64,000 nt of DNA from GCA-003244245 sp038276315 (GTDB lineage Bacteria; Actinomycetota; Actinomycetes; Mycobacteriales; Pseudonocardiaceae), in assembly GCA_038276315.1 (NCBI GenBank), contig JBBPZY010000151.1:1-64000 (forward strand). The letters are read 5' to 3'. The number at the start of each line of letters is the position of its first letter. The first letter of the stretch is position 1. Of the stretch, positions 26,004-34,140 are shown piece after piece. Below the pieces are notes generated by a model that was given only the letters and a program-made list of their open reading frames with translations, searched no databases and was not told the origin of the DNA. Both the position numbers and the translations under genes were made by a program.

Positions 26004-26055
26004 CGCGCCCTGGTCGGCGCTTCGAGTGCAGGACGGAACCACCCGCAGTAAAGTA

Positions 26056-26069
26056 GTGGGACGTCCTAC
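26056..26069. promoter_or_regulatory. Palindrome upstream of ilvE, possible operator
   Basis: GTGGGACGTCCTAC is a near-perfect palindrome with a perfect GGACGTCC core, 34 bases before the ilvE start. TAAAGT directly upstream could be a -10 hexamer, which would place the palindrome over the transcription start. No regulator is recognised; the assignment rests on symmetry and position only. Confidence 0.25.
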
Positions 26070-26102
26070 CATTCCTGCGCACGACGGGATACCGTGCTGG
26101 TC

Positions 26103-27206
26103 ATGAGCGCCGCGCCACTGTTCACCCGGCTGCCGCACCCGGCCCCGACGACGCCGCAACAGCGGGCGGGGATACTCGCCGCGCCCGGCTTCGGCCGCTA
26201 CTTCACCGACCATATGGTCGACATCTGCTGGACCGCCGGGCGTGGTTGGCATGACCTGCAGATCGGCCCCTACCAGCACCTTGTGATGGATCCGGCCAGC
26301 ATGGTGCTGCACTACGGGCAGGCAGTTTTCGAGGGGCTCAAGGCCTATCGGCAGCCAGATGACACCGTGGCATGCTTCCGGCCGTTGGCCAATGCCGCCC
26401 GGCTCCGCGCCTCGGCCTGCAGGATGGCGATGCCAGAGCTGCCTGACGAACTGTTCTTCGGTTCACTGCGGGAACTGGTGCGCGCCGACATCGGCTGGGT
26501 GCCGGCTGCTGGCGGTGAGGACTCCTTGTACTTGCGGCCGATGCTGTTCGCCACCGAGGTGAGTCTCGGGGTTCGCCCCGCGACGTCCTACCGGTACCTG
26601 CTGATCGCTTCCCCGGCCGGACCGTACTTCCGTGGTGGACTCAAGCCGGTGAGCGTGTGGCTGTGCAGCGAGTACGTCCGCGCCGCGCCCGGCGGTACTG
26701 GCGCCGCCAAGTTCGCCGGGAACTACGCCGCCTCGCTGCTGGCCCAGCAGCAAGCCGCTGACAAGGGCTGCGACCAGGTCGTATGGCTGGACGCGGTGGA
26801 GCGGCGCTGGGTGGAGGAAATGGGCGGGATGAACCTCTACTTCGTCTTCGGAGAGGGCGGCAAAGCCCGGCTGGTGACCCCTGAGCTCACCGGCGCGTTG
26901 CTGCCTGGGATCACCCGCGATTCCCTGCTCACCCTGGCCCGGGACCACGGGCTATCCGCCGAGGAGCGACGGATCTCCACCGAGGAGTGGGAGAAGGGCG
27001 TCCAGGCCGGGGACATCTCGGAGGTCTTCGCCTGCGGTACTGCCGCGGTGATCACGCCGGTCGGGCGCGTCGCGCACTCCGGTGGCGAGTTCACCATCGG
27101 CAGCGGCGCACCCGGCCCCATCACCACTGCGCTGCGTGCCTCTCTCACCGCGATCCAACGCGGCGCCGCCGCCGACGTGCACAACTGGATGGTTTCCGTC
27201 ACCTGA
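26103..27206 (+). CDS. ilvE: Branched-chain amino acid aminotransferase
   Basis: IlvE catalyses the final transamination to leucine, isoleucine and valine using glutamate and PLP. The 367-residue protein matches the longer class IV type used by mycobacteria. YGQAVFEGLKAYR and YLRPMLFATEVSLGVRP form the substrate pocket, Lys203 in GAAKFAGNYA binds PLP, and WVEEMGGMNLYFVF and EVFACGTAAVITPVG hold the cofactor phosphate. The start ATG26103 (MSAAPLF) is used; an upstream GTG would add three residues. It is monocistronic, downstream of gcvT, and ends 15 bases before a strong hairpin. Confidence 0.95.
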   Translation: MSAAPLFTRLPHPAPTTPQQRAGILAAPGFGRYFTDHMVDICWTAGRGWHDLQIGPYQHLVMDPASMVLHYGQAVFEGLKAYRQPDDTVACFRPLANAARLRASACRMAMPELPDELFFGSLRELVRADIGWVPAAGGEDSLYLRPMLFATEVSLGVRPATSYRYLLIASPAGPYFRGGLKPVSVWLCSEYVRAAPGGTGAAKFAGNYAASLLAQQQAADKGCDQVVWLDAVERRWVEEMGGMNLYFVFGEGGKARLVTPELTGALLPGITRDSLLTLARDHGLSAEERRISTEEWEKGVQAGDISEVFACGTAAVITPVGRVAHSGGEFTIGSGAPGPITTALRASLTAIQRGAAADVHNWMVSVT

Positions 27207-27220
27207 CGCCGCATCACGCA

Positions 27221-27276
27221 TTCAGCGGGCTCAGCGAGGTTATTAGGCACTCGTTTGCCCCGCTGAGCCCGCTGAA
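27221..27276. repeat. Dispersed hairpin element B between convergent ilvE and cobS
   Basis: A perfect 16-base inverted repeat, TTCAGCGGGCTCAGCG at 27221-27236 and its complement at 27261-27276, encloses a 24-base loop. It lies between the stops of two converging genes, so it could terminate transcription from both sides. No T tract is seen. The arms and the first part of the loop (AGGTTATTAGGCACT) match the element at 14051-14114 in reverse orientation, so this is a member of a repeat family rather than an independent terminator. Confidence 0.75.
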
Positions 27277-27282
27277 GAGCGG

Positions 27283-28032
27283 TCAACCCACCGCGCAGAT
27301 GGCGAGGATCACGGTGGTGGTCAGCTCAGCGGCAGCGCCTAGCACGTCACCGGTGACGCCGCCGAATCTGCGGCGGGTGTGTGCTGAGGTCGCTGCGACC
27401 ACCAGGGCGGCGACGGCCACCGCTAGCGCTCCCTGCCAGGGGCGTCCCGGCACCGCTACCAGGCCGGTGACCAGCAGGCTTGCCAACCAGGCCGCTGAGA
27501 CGGCGGGTGGCTGACTGTCTGCCACCCACACTCCCAACCCGGTGGGACGGGCCGGTGGCACCCCGATCCGGGCGCACCAGCCGAAGGCGGCTCGTCCGGC
27601 GACTAGCGCCAGCATCACCGGGATTGGCCGGCTGGTCTGGGCCAGTACCCCCAGTGCTGCTGCCTGCGTCGTCAGCACCAGTACCAGCGCTATCACTCCG
27701 AACGGTCCGGTCGCCCCATCCCGCATCACTTCCAGAGCCCGCTGCGGCCCGCCATAGCAGCCCAACCCGTCAGCGGTGTCAGCCAGCCCATCCAGATGCA
27801 TCGCCCGAGTCAGCCCGGCTAGCGCCGTCACCACGACCAACCCGGCCAGCAGCGACGGAGTGCGCACCGCATGCAGAGCGGTCAGCAGCCCCACGGCTAG
27901 CACGCCCAACGCGGCACCCACCACGGGTGCCCAGTACAGCGCCTGGCGCGCGACTGCCCGGTCCACCTCGACGGATGTACCGGTCGGCAAGATCGTCAAC
28001 CAGGACACGGCAAGTCGCAATCCACCGCTCAC
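27283..28032 (-). CDS. cobS: Adenosylcobinamide-GDP ribazoletransferase (cobalamin synthase)
   Basis: CobS joins adenosylcobinamide-GDP with alpha-ribazole in the membrane to complete the cobalamin lower loop. The 249-residue hydrophobic protein shows GGLRLAVSWLTILP at its start, the conserved MHLDGLADTADGLGCYGG segment with its acidic metal-binding residues, and MRDGATGPFGVIALVL. The start GTG28032 (VSGGLRLAV) overlaps the cobT stop by four bases, so the two are translationally coupled; a longer upstream frame is an artefact of GC-rich DNA. It is the last gene of cobU-cobT-cobS. Confidence 0.93.
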   Translation of the reverse strand: MSGGLRLAVSWLTILPTGTSVEVDRAVARQALYWAPVVGAALGVLAVGLLTALHAVRTPSLLAGLVVVTALAGLTRAMHLDGLADTADGLGCYGGPQRALEVMRDGATGPFGVIALVLVLTTQAAALGVLAQTSRPIPVMLALVAGRAAFGWCARIGVPPARPTGLGVWVADSQPPAVSAAWLASLLVTGLVAVPGRPWQGALAVAVAALVVAATSAHTRRRFGGVTGDVLGAAAELTTTVILAICAVG

Positions 28033-29102
28033 CCCGTGGGCAACGGCGCACCTGCAGGCCCGGAGACGCCGGCGTCGGCGAACGTGGCCATCTCGGCGAG
28101 TATCCGCACCGCCATCTGCACCAGTGGCAACGCGACCACCGCCCCTGAACCCTCGCCCAATCGCATACCCAGATCGAGGACGGGTGTCAACTCCAGATGC
28201 TTGAGCGCCAAGGTGTGCGCGGGTTCCACCGACCGGTGCCCGGCCACCCACCACTGCCGCGCTCCCGGCGCGAGTTCCTCGGCGAGCATTGCGGCCGCCC
28301 CGACGACCACGCCGTCGAGAATCACCGGCGTCCGCCGGACCGCTGCCTGAGCCAGGAACCCGGCCATTGCCGCGATATCGGCACCGCCGGCGGTGCGCAC
28401 CAGCGCGACCGGATCATTGACGACCGGGCGGGCCCGGCGTAATGCGTCGCGGATCGCCGCCGCCTTGCGCATCCAGCCGGCGTCGTCGACTCCGGTACCG
28501 CGGCCCACGACCGCCACCGGTTCGGTCCCGGTAAGTGCCGCGACAAGTACCGCGGCGGAGGTGGTGTTGCCGATCCCCATGTCACCCGCGACCAGCAGGT
28601 CGGCACCGCGGTCGACCTCCTCGTCGGCAATCGTGACGCCGGCGTCCAATGCCTGGGTCACTTCGGCGTCGGTGAGCGCATCCTGCAGGTGGATCGCGCC
28701 GCTGCCCCGGCGAACCTTGTGCCTGGTGACCAGCGGCGGTGCGCTCATACTGGCCAGGTCACACTCCACCGCCACATCGACCACCCGCACCGACGCCCCG
28801 GCCACCGCGGCGAGCACGTTCACCGCCGCCCCACCACTGAGAAAGTTGCCCACCATCTGCTGGGTGACCTCGCTGGGGTAGGCGGAGACTCCGTACTCGG
28901 CGACGCCGTGATCTCCGGCGAACACGACGACCTGCGGGCGGACGAACGGGTGCGGTGGGCAGGCCCCCTGACAGGCGGTTGCCCACACCCCCAACTCCTC
29001 CAGACGGCCCAACGAGCCCGGCGGCTTGGTGAGCTGCTCATGGCGGGCCACCGCTTCGCGGTGGGCCTGTTGGTCGGGTGGCGTGATCCTAGGGAACTGC
29101 AC
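28029..29102 (-). CDS. cobT: Nicotinate-nucleotide-dimethylbenzimidazole phosphoribosyltransferase
   Basis: CobT activates the lower ligand base, making alpha-ribazole phosphate from nicotinate mononucleotide and dimethylbenzimidazole. The 357-residue protein has KPPGSLGRLEELGVW near the N terminus, FAGDHGVAEYGVSAYPSEVT, GDMGIGNTTSAAVLVAAL and the C-terminal RLGEGSGAVVALPLV carrying Glu317, which corresponds to the known catalytic base. It lies between cobU and cobS and is coupled to cobS. Presence of cobU, cobT and cobS suggests nucleotide-loop assembly or cobinamide salvage; the corrin-ring genes are not in this window. Confidence 0.95.
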   Translation of the reverse strand: MQFPRITPPDQQAHREAVARHEQLTKPPGSLGRLEELGVWATACQGACPPHPFVRPQVVVFAGDHGVAEYGVSAYPSEVTQQMVGNFLSGGAAVNVLAAVAGASVRVVDVAVECDLASMSAPPLVTRHKVRRGSGAIHLQDALTDAEVTQALDAGVTIADEEVDRGADLLVAGDMGIGNTTSAAVLVAALTGTEPVAVVGRGTGVDDAGWMRKAAAIRDALRRARPVVNDPVALVRTAGGADIAAMAGFLAQAAVRRTPVILDGVVVGAAAMLAEELAPGARQWWVAGHRSVEPAHTLALKHLELTPVLDLGMRLGEGSGAVVALPLVQMAVRILAEMATFADAGVSGPAGAPLPTG

Positions 29103-29184
29103 TCGGTTCTCCTGGGTGTTCGGGGTCCGTCGCCTGGCCCATCATTCCCCATCCATAGGAGTTTGGCGGTGCCGGGCGATACCC

Positions 29185-29218
29185 GTCAGCGCAGCTTGAC
29201 GGTCAGCGCAGCTTGACG
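29185..29218. repeat. 17-bp tandem duplication at the cobU 3' end
   Basis: The 17-base unit GTCAGCGCAGCTTGACG occurs twice without a gap (29185-29201 and 29202-29218). The second copy encodes the last residues and stop of cobU on the minus strand; the first lies just beyond the stop. Each unit also contains short complementary ends (CGTCA and TGACG) that could form a small hairpin. It looks like a recent slippage duplication. Confidence 0.7.
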
Positions 29219-29727
29219 GTTAGCCCAGCCACCATGAGCAAGACCTCGTCACACACCGTGGCGAGCTGGGCATTCAGCACGCCCAGCTCGTCGCGGAACA
29301 GCCGCCCGGCGCGGGTCGGCGGTATGATGCCAAGCCCGACCTCCGCGCTGACCAGAACCAGCCGTACCGGGCAGCCCGCCACCGCCGACACCAGCTCGGC
29401 GCACCGTGCGCGGCAGGCTCGGAGCGGTCGCGCGCCACCCTTCCAGGCGCCTGTGTCGTCCAGCTCGCCGGTCAGCCAGGTGGCGATGTCGTCGACCAAC
29501 ACCGGGACCCCGCCGGCGGCGCGTAGGACGGCGGGAAGGTCGGCCGGCTCAACGGTGTGCCAGCCCGGCGGCCTGCGGGCCACGTGCGCGGAGATCCGCG
29601 CTTCCCAGTCATCGTCGTCAGGCTGCTGCCGGGCGGTTGCCAGGTAGTCCACGTGCGCGTCGCACAGTAATTCCTCGGCGTAGGCAGACTTGCCTGAGCG
29701 CGCACCACCGAGCACCAGCGTCCGCAC
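29203..29727 (-). CDS. cobU: Bifunctional adenosylcobinamide kinase/adenosylcobinamide-phosphate guanylyltransferase
   Basis: CobU phosphorylates adenosylcobinamide and then transfers GMP to it. The 174-residue protein starts VRTLVLGGARSGKSAYAEE, with the P-loop GGARSGKS at 7-14. VDYLATAR and WEARISAHVARRPPGWHTVE include the region of the guanylylated His, and DDIATWLTGELDD and VLVSAEVGLGIIPP are also conserved. The start GTG29727 is chosen because homology begins there; the longer frame to 29844 overlaps the divergent gene. It is first in cobU-cobT-cobS. The last codons lie in a 17-bp duplication. Confidence 0.93.
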   Translation of the reverse strand: MRTLVLGGARSGKSAYAEELLCDAHVDYLATARQQPDDDDWEARISAHVARRPPGWHTVEPADLPAVLRAAGGVPVLVDDIATWLTGELDDTGAWKGGARPLRACRARCAELVSAVAGCPVRLVLVSAEVGLGIIPPTRAGRLFRDELGVLNAQLATVCDEVLLMVAGLTVKLR

Positions 29728-29785
29728 CCGCCTGACGCTACCGTCAGGCGCCGCGAGATCAATGGCGGCAGACGGGAGTATGTCG

Positions 29786-29980
29786 ATGGCCCTGCGGTGG
29801 CGGTACCAGGATGTGGACGGCGGGCAGGCATCCGGCCCGGACATCAGCTTCGGCGATCAGGCCGACGCCGAAGAGTGGCTCGGCCTCGAATGGCAGGATC
29901 TGCTCGACAGTGGCGTTGCGGCGGTCACTCTGCTCGACGGGGAGTCTGTCGTTTACGGCCCGATGAGCTTGCGACCGTAG
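29786..29980 (+). CDS. Small conserved acidic protein
   Basis: A 64-residue acidic protein: MALRWRYQDVDGG, then FGDQADAEEWLGLEWQDLLD and VAAVTLLDGESVVYGPMSL. The pattern resembles short conserved actinobacterial hypotheticals, with no catalytic motif, Cys pair or membrane segment. ATG29786 is preferred because GGGAG lies seven bases upstream; ATG29780 would add two residues. It is divergent from cobU and shares the short intergenic region at 29728-29785. Function unknown. Confidence 0.65.
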   Translation: MALRWRYQDVDGGQASGPDISFGDQADAEEWLGLEWQDLLDSGVAAVTLLDGESVVYGPMSLRP

Positions 29981-30023
29981 TCAGCGCAGCACGGCGGACC
30001 CGGGCGCCCGTGCGCGGAACCGG

Positions 30024-30662
30024 TTACGGGATCGGGTCGCCGCGATCGAGCCGAGGCTTGGGCACGCGCAGCCGGCGCAGCTGGGTCGCTCGGGTCATCG
30101 CGTAAAAGCCGAGGCTCGCCCCGGACTCCGACGTCTTGGGGAACCGTTCGCGGACGCGACGCGTGACTGTCCGGCCCAGCAGTACTCCCTCGACGATGAT
30201 GGCAAGGAGCATCGCCATCGACACCAACGACACATACTGTTGCACTACCGGCGCGGGGACCAGGATCACCACGATCACCAGCAGGGCCAGCGGCATGAAC
30301 GCACCAGCGAGATGGCGCCGAGAATCCACCAGATCCCGGACGTAAGCCTTGACTGGGCCGCGGTCGCGAGCCAGCAGATATTTCTCGTCCCCCGCCAACA
30401 TGCGTTCCCGGCGGTCCGCCGCGGCGTTGCGGCGTTGTTCCTTGGATCCGCGCATCCGGCGTAACGCTTCGCGCTGAGTACGAGGTGGGGGAGGCGCCGG
30501 GCCACGCTTGCGGCCCTCGGCCTCCCGGCGGCTGGGGGTGGGCTTGCCCTTGCCGACGTTGCGGGCTCGCTGGCCTAGATCATCCGGGTCGGCCGCTGCC
30601 TCCACCGCTGGCTCCGGCTCAGGATCGGTGGCTCCAGAGCCGGTATTGCCGCGCAGGAACCT
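30024..30662 (-). CDS. DUF3043 membrane protein
   Basis: A 212-residue protein of the DUF3043 family (Rv2206-like). A charged N-terminal half (RNVGKGKPTPSRREAEGRKRG, with many Arg and Lys) precedes YLLARDRGPVKAYVRDLVDSRRHLAGAFMPLALL, the most conserved block. Two transmembrane helices follow (MPLALLVIVVILVP and YVSLVSMAMLLAIIVEGVLLG), then a basic C-terminal tail. The start GTG30662 (MRFLRGNTG) is inferred from conservation. Function unknown. It is divergent from erpA, as in mycobacteria. Confidence 0.82.
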   Translation of the reverse strand, partial: RFLRGNTGSGATDPEPEPAVEAAADPDDLGQRARNVGKGKPTPSRREAEGRKRGPAPPPPRTQREALRRMRGSKEQRRNAAADRRERMLAGDEKYLLARDRGPVKAYVRDLVDSRRHLAGAFMPLALLVIVVILVPAPVVQQYVSLVSMAMLLAIIVEGVLLGRTVTRRVRERFPKTSESGASLGFYAMTRATQLRRLRVPKPRLDRGDPIP

Positions 30663-30829
30663 CACGGTGGCCAGCCTAGGCCAAGCACGGAGTAAGCCCT
30701 GCATCTGCTGGGGCGGACGATGAACGCGGACTGTGCCACCATGGGGATGGAATCACCCGTCGGTTGCGGACGTTCGCGTAGTGTAGAAACACCTGTCCGT
30801 GCCGAACGCCGATATCCCCAGGGAGAGTC

Positions 30830-31192
30830 ATGACCGTCGAGAACACCGTCGGCACCGAGGTGTCTACTCATGGTGTCGAGCTCACCACCGCTGCTGCCGC
30901 CAAGGCGAAGGCGCTGCTCGACCAAGAGGGCCGCGCCGACATGCACCTACGCATCGCTGTGCAGCCGGGTGGTTGTGCCGGGCTTCGCTACCAGCTTTTC
31001 TTCGATGAGCGCGCGCTGGACGGCGATGCCAAGCGGGACTTCAATGGTCTCGGCGTTGTTGTCGACCGGATGAGTGTGCCCTACCTGCAGGGTGCTGTGA
31101 TCGATTTCGTGGACACGATCGAGAAGCAGGGCTTCACCATCGACAATCCCAACGCAGGTGGTTCCTGTGCCTGTGGGGACTCTTTCAACTGA
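30830..31192 (+). CDS. erpA: Iron-sulfur cluster insertion protein, HesB/ErpA family
   Basis: A 120-residue A-type carrier that passes Fe-S clusters to apo-enzymes. The three ligating cysteines are Cys49 in QPGGCAGLRYQLFFD and Cys113 and Cys115 in GGSCACGDSF at the C terminus, all in canonical positions. Length and fold pattern match the family. The start ATG30830 has GGGAGAG just upstream. Clients in this window could include LipA and QcrA. In M. tuberculosis the corresponding Rv2204c lies near asnB and ctaC, as here, but the intervening adoK kinase gene is missing. Confidence 0.93.
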   Translation: MTVENTVGTEVSTHGVELTTAAAAKAKALLDQEGRADMHLRIAVQPGGCAGLRYQLFFDERALDGDAKRDFNGLGVVVDRMSVPYLQGAVIDFVDTIEKQGFTIDNPNAGGSCACGDSFN

Positions 31193-31219
31193 CTCGGCGG
31201 TCGGGCTCCCGTGCACGCG

Positions 31220-32539
31220 TTATACGTGCACGGGATAGCGCGGCTCGGGCACGACAGGAGTGATCCGCTGCTCGATGAAGATGCCGTGCCAGAGCATGAA
31301 GATCAGCACAGCCCAAATCCGCCTGCTGTGATCTCGCGGACCTGCGGTGCTCGTCGAGCATCCGGTGCACCGCCGCTAGGTCGAGGAATTCTGCGGTGCC
31401 CGAGTCGTCGACGATGCCGCGGCCCAGTCGTGCAATTCGTTGCATAGCCAGTGCCGATCGGCACCGGAAAACCCAGTTTGCGCCGGTTCAGCACGTGCGC
31501 AGGCACGATATCGCGCAGTGCCCGGCGCAATGCGTACTCGGGTCGTAAACCGCGGAGCACCCCGCGCAGCTGATCGTCGCGGAAGATCCGTGCGTTGCCG
31601 TAGTAGCGCTGTTCCAACGTCAACGCGCCCCGACGCAGCAGGTCCTTGCCCCGCACGCCCCGGGATCTGCGCGGAGATCCGGCCCAAGGTGCGGCGCAGC
31701 CCGCCAGGTACCCGTTCGAACGCGGCCAGCGACAGCGGTTCCCGGTAAATGGTGTAGCCGCTGAACAGCTCGTCGGCGCCCTCCCCTGATAGCACGACCT
31801 TGACCTGTTCCCTCGCCTCCCAGGCGATGAACCACAGTGGCACCAGCGCGGGGTCGGCCACTGGATCATCGAGATACCACACGATTAGCGGCAAGGCCTG
31901 GGCCAGCTCAGTGGCCGAGACGGTCCGAATAACGTGCCGCACTCCGAGAGCGGCCGCCGACTCCGCGGCCACGTCCACCTCCGAGTAGCCGTCCCGCTCG
32001 AAGCCGGCGGTGAAGTGATCAGATCTGGGTTATGTTCGCGGGCCAGCGCGGCGATCGCGGTGGAGTCGATCCCGCCGGAGAGAAATGCGCCGACGGTAAC
32101 GTCAGCCCGCATGTGTTTGGCGACCGAATCCCGCATCGCCGCGGTGATGTCGTCGTGCAGCACTCGCACGTCGGCTTCCGACTGGATGAGACGGGCCGAA
32201 AATTGGGATGAAAGTAGCGCTCATTGATCGACTCGCCACCGAGGGATACGGTGAACGGTCCCTGAATCGATCCGCGTGATGCCGCTGTGCAGCGTTGCCG
32301 GCTCGGGCACGGTTCGGGCACGTACTGGAGGGTCAGATAGTGCTGTAGTGCTCGATGGTCTAGTTCTGTTGATACTCCCAGCGATGGCGCCAGCTCAAGC
32401 AGGCTTTTCTTCTCGCTCGCGAACGCCATCCCGTCTCGTCTGGTCCGCGGTGCCGCTGGCAGCGCAGTGCCGCGGTCACGTCCGCCACCCGCTGCGCTGC
32501 GTCCCGCTGCGCGGTCAATAGTCCCAGCAACCCGCACAC
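31220..32539 (-). pseudogene. asnB: Asparagine synthetase B, degraded (two internal deletions and several frameshifts)
   Basis: Both ends of the gene survive. GTG32539 begins VCGLLGLLTAQRD, with catalytic Cys2 and a GGAGAGG ribosome site, and the terminal DHSRRIWAVLIFMLWHG block ends with TAA at 31220-31222. In between, RHRGPDETG at about 32430 jumps directly to FASEKKSLLELAPS, losing most of the glutaminase domain (about 110 residues compared with mycobacterial AsnB as recalled). LRPEY is fused to ALRRALRD, losing another 80 or so residues of the synthetase domain. At least five frame changes occur, one a single missing T near 32017. The ATP loop LSGGIDSTAIAAL remains readable. The length is 1320 bp against about 1950 bp for intact genes. 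The locus cannot encode a working enzyme. Confidence 0.92.
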
Positions 32540-32723
32540 GAGCTCACCTCTCCTTCGCGGCCGAACCTGGCAGGGGACCGCCAGCTAGAGACCCCATGGC
32601 GGCCCAGTATGACGCCCGAGTCGCCGGGCCACTCGCCACCCGGGCGAGCTTTGGCGATAGTCCTGGTTTAGGCTCCAGCCAGTGGGCTGCCTGGCCGCAT
32701 CGGCCGACGAGGAGGAACGACGC

Positions 32724-33695
32724 GTGATCGGTGTGGTCCGTCCCCGAGCGGTTCGGCTGCTGAAGGTTGCCGGGCTTGCCGGAATGATCGCCTTCTCCGC
32801 CACCGGGTGCTGGGACGGTGTATACCACGTGTTCGCCTTCGGCTGGCCGGAGGGAATCACTCCGCAGGCCGAGCGGATGCGCGACCTGTGGATCTGGGCG
32901 ACCGTGGCCGCGCTGGTGATCGGCGGAATCGTCGCAGGGTTGATCGCGTGGACGGTTATCTTCCACCGCAAGAGATCCGACGATATGCCCCGGCAGACCC
33001 AGTACAACCTCCCTCTGGAGATCATTTATACAGTCATCCCATTCGTGATCATTTCAGTGCTTTTTTACTACACGGTGACAGCGCAGGATTTCGTCCTCGC
33101 CAAAGTCAGTAACCCCGATCTACGAGTGAGAGTGGTCGGTTTCCAATGGAACTGGGAATTCCAGTATCTCCAGGACCAGCCCGGTAAGGGCGGCAAGTAT
33201 CAGGTCAGGAGGACGGCGGACGGCGAACCGCTTTCCACCGTCGGCTCATCGAGTACCATCCCGCTGCTGGTAGTGCCGACCAATCGGGTTGTGGAATACC
33301 GGCTCGAGTCTACAGACGTGTTGCACTCGTTCTACATCCCAGATTTTCTCTTCAAGCGTGACGTGTTTCCGTACCCGGAGAAAAACGATACCGACAACGT
33401 GTTCCAGACAACGGTGCAGCGCCAAGGAGCTTTTGTGGGCCGCTGCGCCGAGCTGTGTGGCACCTACCACTCGATGATGAACTTCGAGCTTCGGGCATTG
33501 CCACCGAACCTTTTCGACCGTTATCTGGCCTTGCGGGCTCAGACCAACCCGCGGACCCACCGGTCCTACACCGCTGGTGAGGCGCTGGCGCAGCTGAACT
33601 GCGGGGCGCTTTGCGCCCCCGAGGCAGTGACCACCTCCCCGTTCGACACTGACCGTGGCGTCCGCGCGGTTCAGCAGGCACGGGAGGGCCACTGA
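32724..33695 (+). CDS. ctaC: Cytochrome c oxidase subunit II
   Basis: CtaC receives electrons through its CuA centre in the aa3 oxidase. The 323-residue precursor starts at GTG32724, with GAGGAGG upstream. It has a lipoprotein-type signal (IAFSATGC, Cys29), then two transmembrane helices (WATVAALVIGGIVAGLIAW and LPLEIIYTVIPFVIISVLFYY). The CuA ligands are complete: His201 in LHSFYIPDF, then Cys241, Glu243, Cys245, His249 and Met252 in CAELCGTYHSMM. It is followed by ctaF and converges on qcrB, which suits the actinobacterial bc1-aa3 supercomplex. Subunit I (ctaD) is not in the window. Confidence 0.96.
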   Translation: MIGVVRPRAVRLLKVAGLAGMIAFSATGCWDGVYHVFAFGWPEGITPQAERMRDLWIWATVAALVIGGIVAGLIAWTVIFHRKRSDDMPRQTQYNLPLEIIYTVIPFVIISVLFYYTVTAQDFVLAKVSNPDLRVRVVGFQWNWEFQYLQDQPGKGGKYQVRRTADGEPLSTVGSSSTIPLLVVPTNRVVEYRLESTDVLHSFYIPDFLFKRDVFPYPEKNDTDNVFQTTVQRQGAFVGRCAELCGTYHSMMNFELRALPPNLFDRYLALRAQTNPRTHRSYTAGEALAQLNCGALCAPEAVTTSPFDTDRGVRAVQQAREGH

Positions 33696-33738
33696 CCTTC
33701 AGCATCGAACGGGTCCCGTCTGAGAGTGAGGCAGCATC

Positions 33739-34140
33739 ATGAGGATCGAGGCGCGGATCTTCGAGATCATCACAGGGTTCTTCTTCGTGTCCGCGGTGAT
33801 GTACGGCATCTTCTCACATGGGGAGCCGGTGGGGTCAGTAGCGATAGCACTGACCGGCGGATTGACGCTCATCGTCGGCACCTATTTCCGATTCGTCTCC
33901 CGACGAGTTCGGATGCGCCCCGAGGACAACCTTGAGGCCGAGGTTTCGGACGGTGCTGGTGAGCTCGGGTTCTTCTCACCCGGTAGCTACTGGCCGATCG
34001 GGATGGCCGGGTCGGCCAGCGTGATCGGGCTCGCACTGGCTTTCGACCTGTGGTGGATGGTGGCTATCGGCATCGCACTGATCCTCGGCACCGTCGGTGG
34101 CCTGGTCTTCGAGTACCACGTCAGCCCCAGATCAGAGTAA
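33739..34140 (+). CDS. ctaF: Cytochrome c oxidase subunit IV
   Basis: A 133-residue membrane protein of the actinobacterial subunit IV family. The N terminus RIEARIFEIITGFFFVSAVMYGIF is the family signature. Four hydrophobic spans are visible: ITGFFFVSAVMYGIF, ALTGGLTLIVGTYF, SASVIGLALAFDLWWMVA and IALILGTVGGLVFEY. The linker carries RMRPEDNLEAEV and GELGFFSPGSYWPI. It lies 43 bases after ctaC and is probably co-transcribed, as with Rv2200c-Rv2199c. Confidence 0.93.
   Translation: MRIEARIFEIITGFFFVSAVMYGIFSHGEPVGSVAIALTGGLTLIVGTYFRFVSRRVRMRPEDNLEAEVSDGAGELGFFSPGSYWPIGMAGSASVIGLALAFDLWWMVAIGIALILGTVGGLVFEYHVSPRSE

Noticed and set aside
27480..28148. A 222-codon plus-strand frame over cobS/cobT
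   Set aside because: Low-complexity Pro/Arg/Ser shadow of a membrane protein gene.
29103..29202. Possible cobalamin riboswitch before cobT
   Set aside because: No B12-box-like sequence was seen, and the region is between genes of one operon.
31303..32537. Treating the separate asnB open frames as several small genes
   Set aside because: They are consecutive pieces of one asparagine synthetase in different frames, in the correct order, and are annotated together as a pseudogene.
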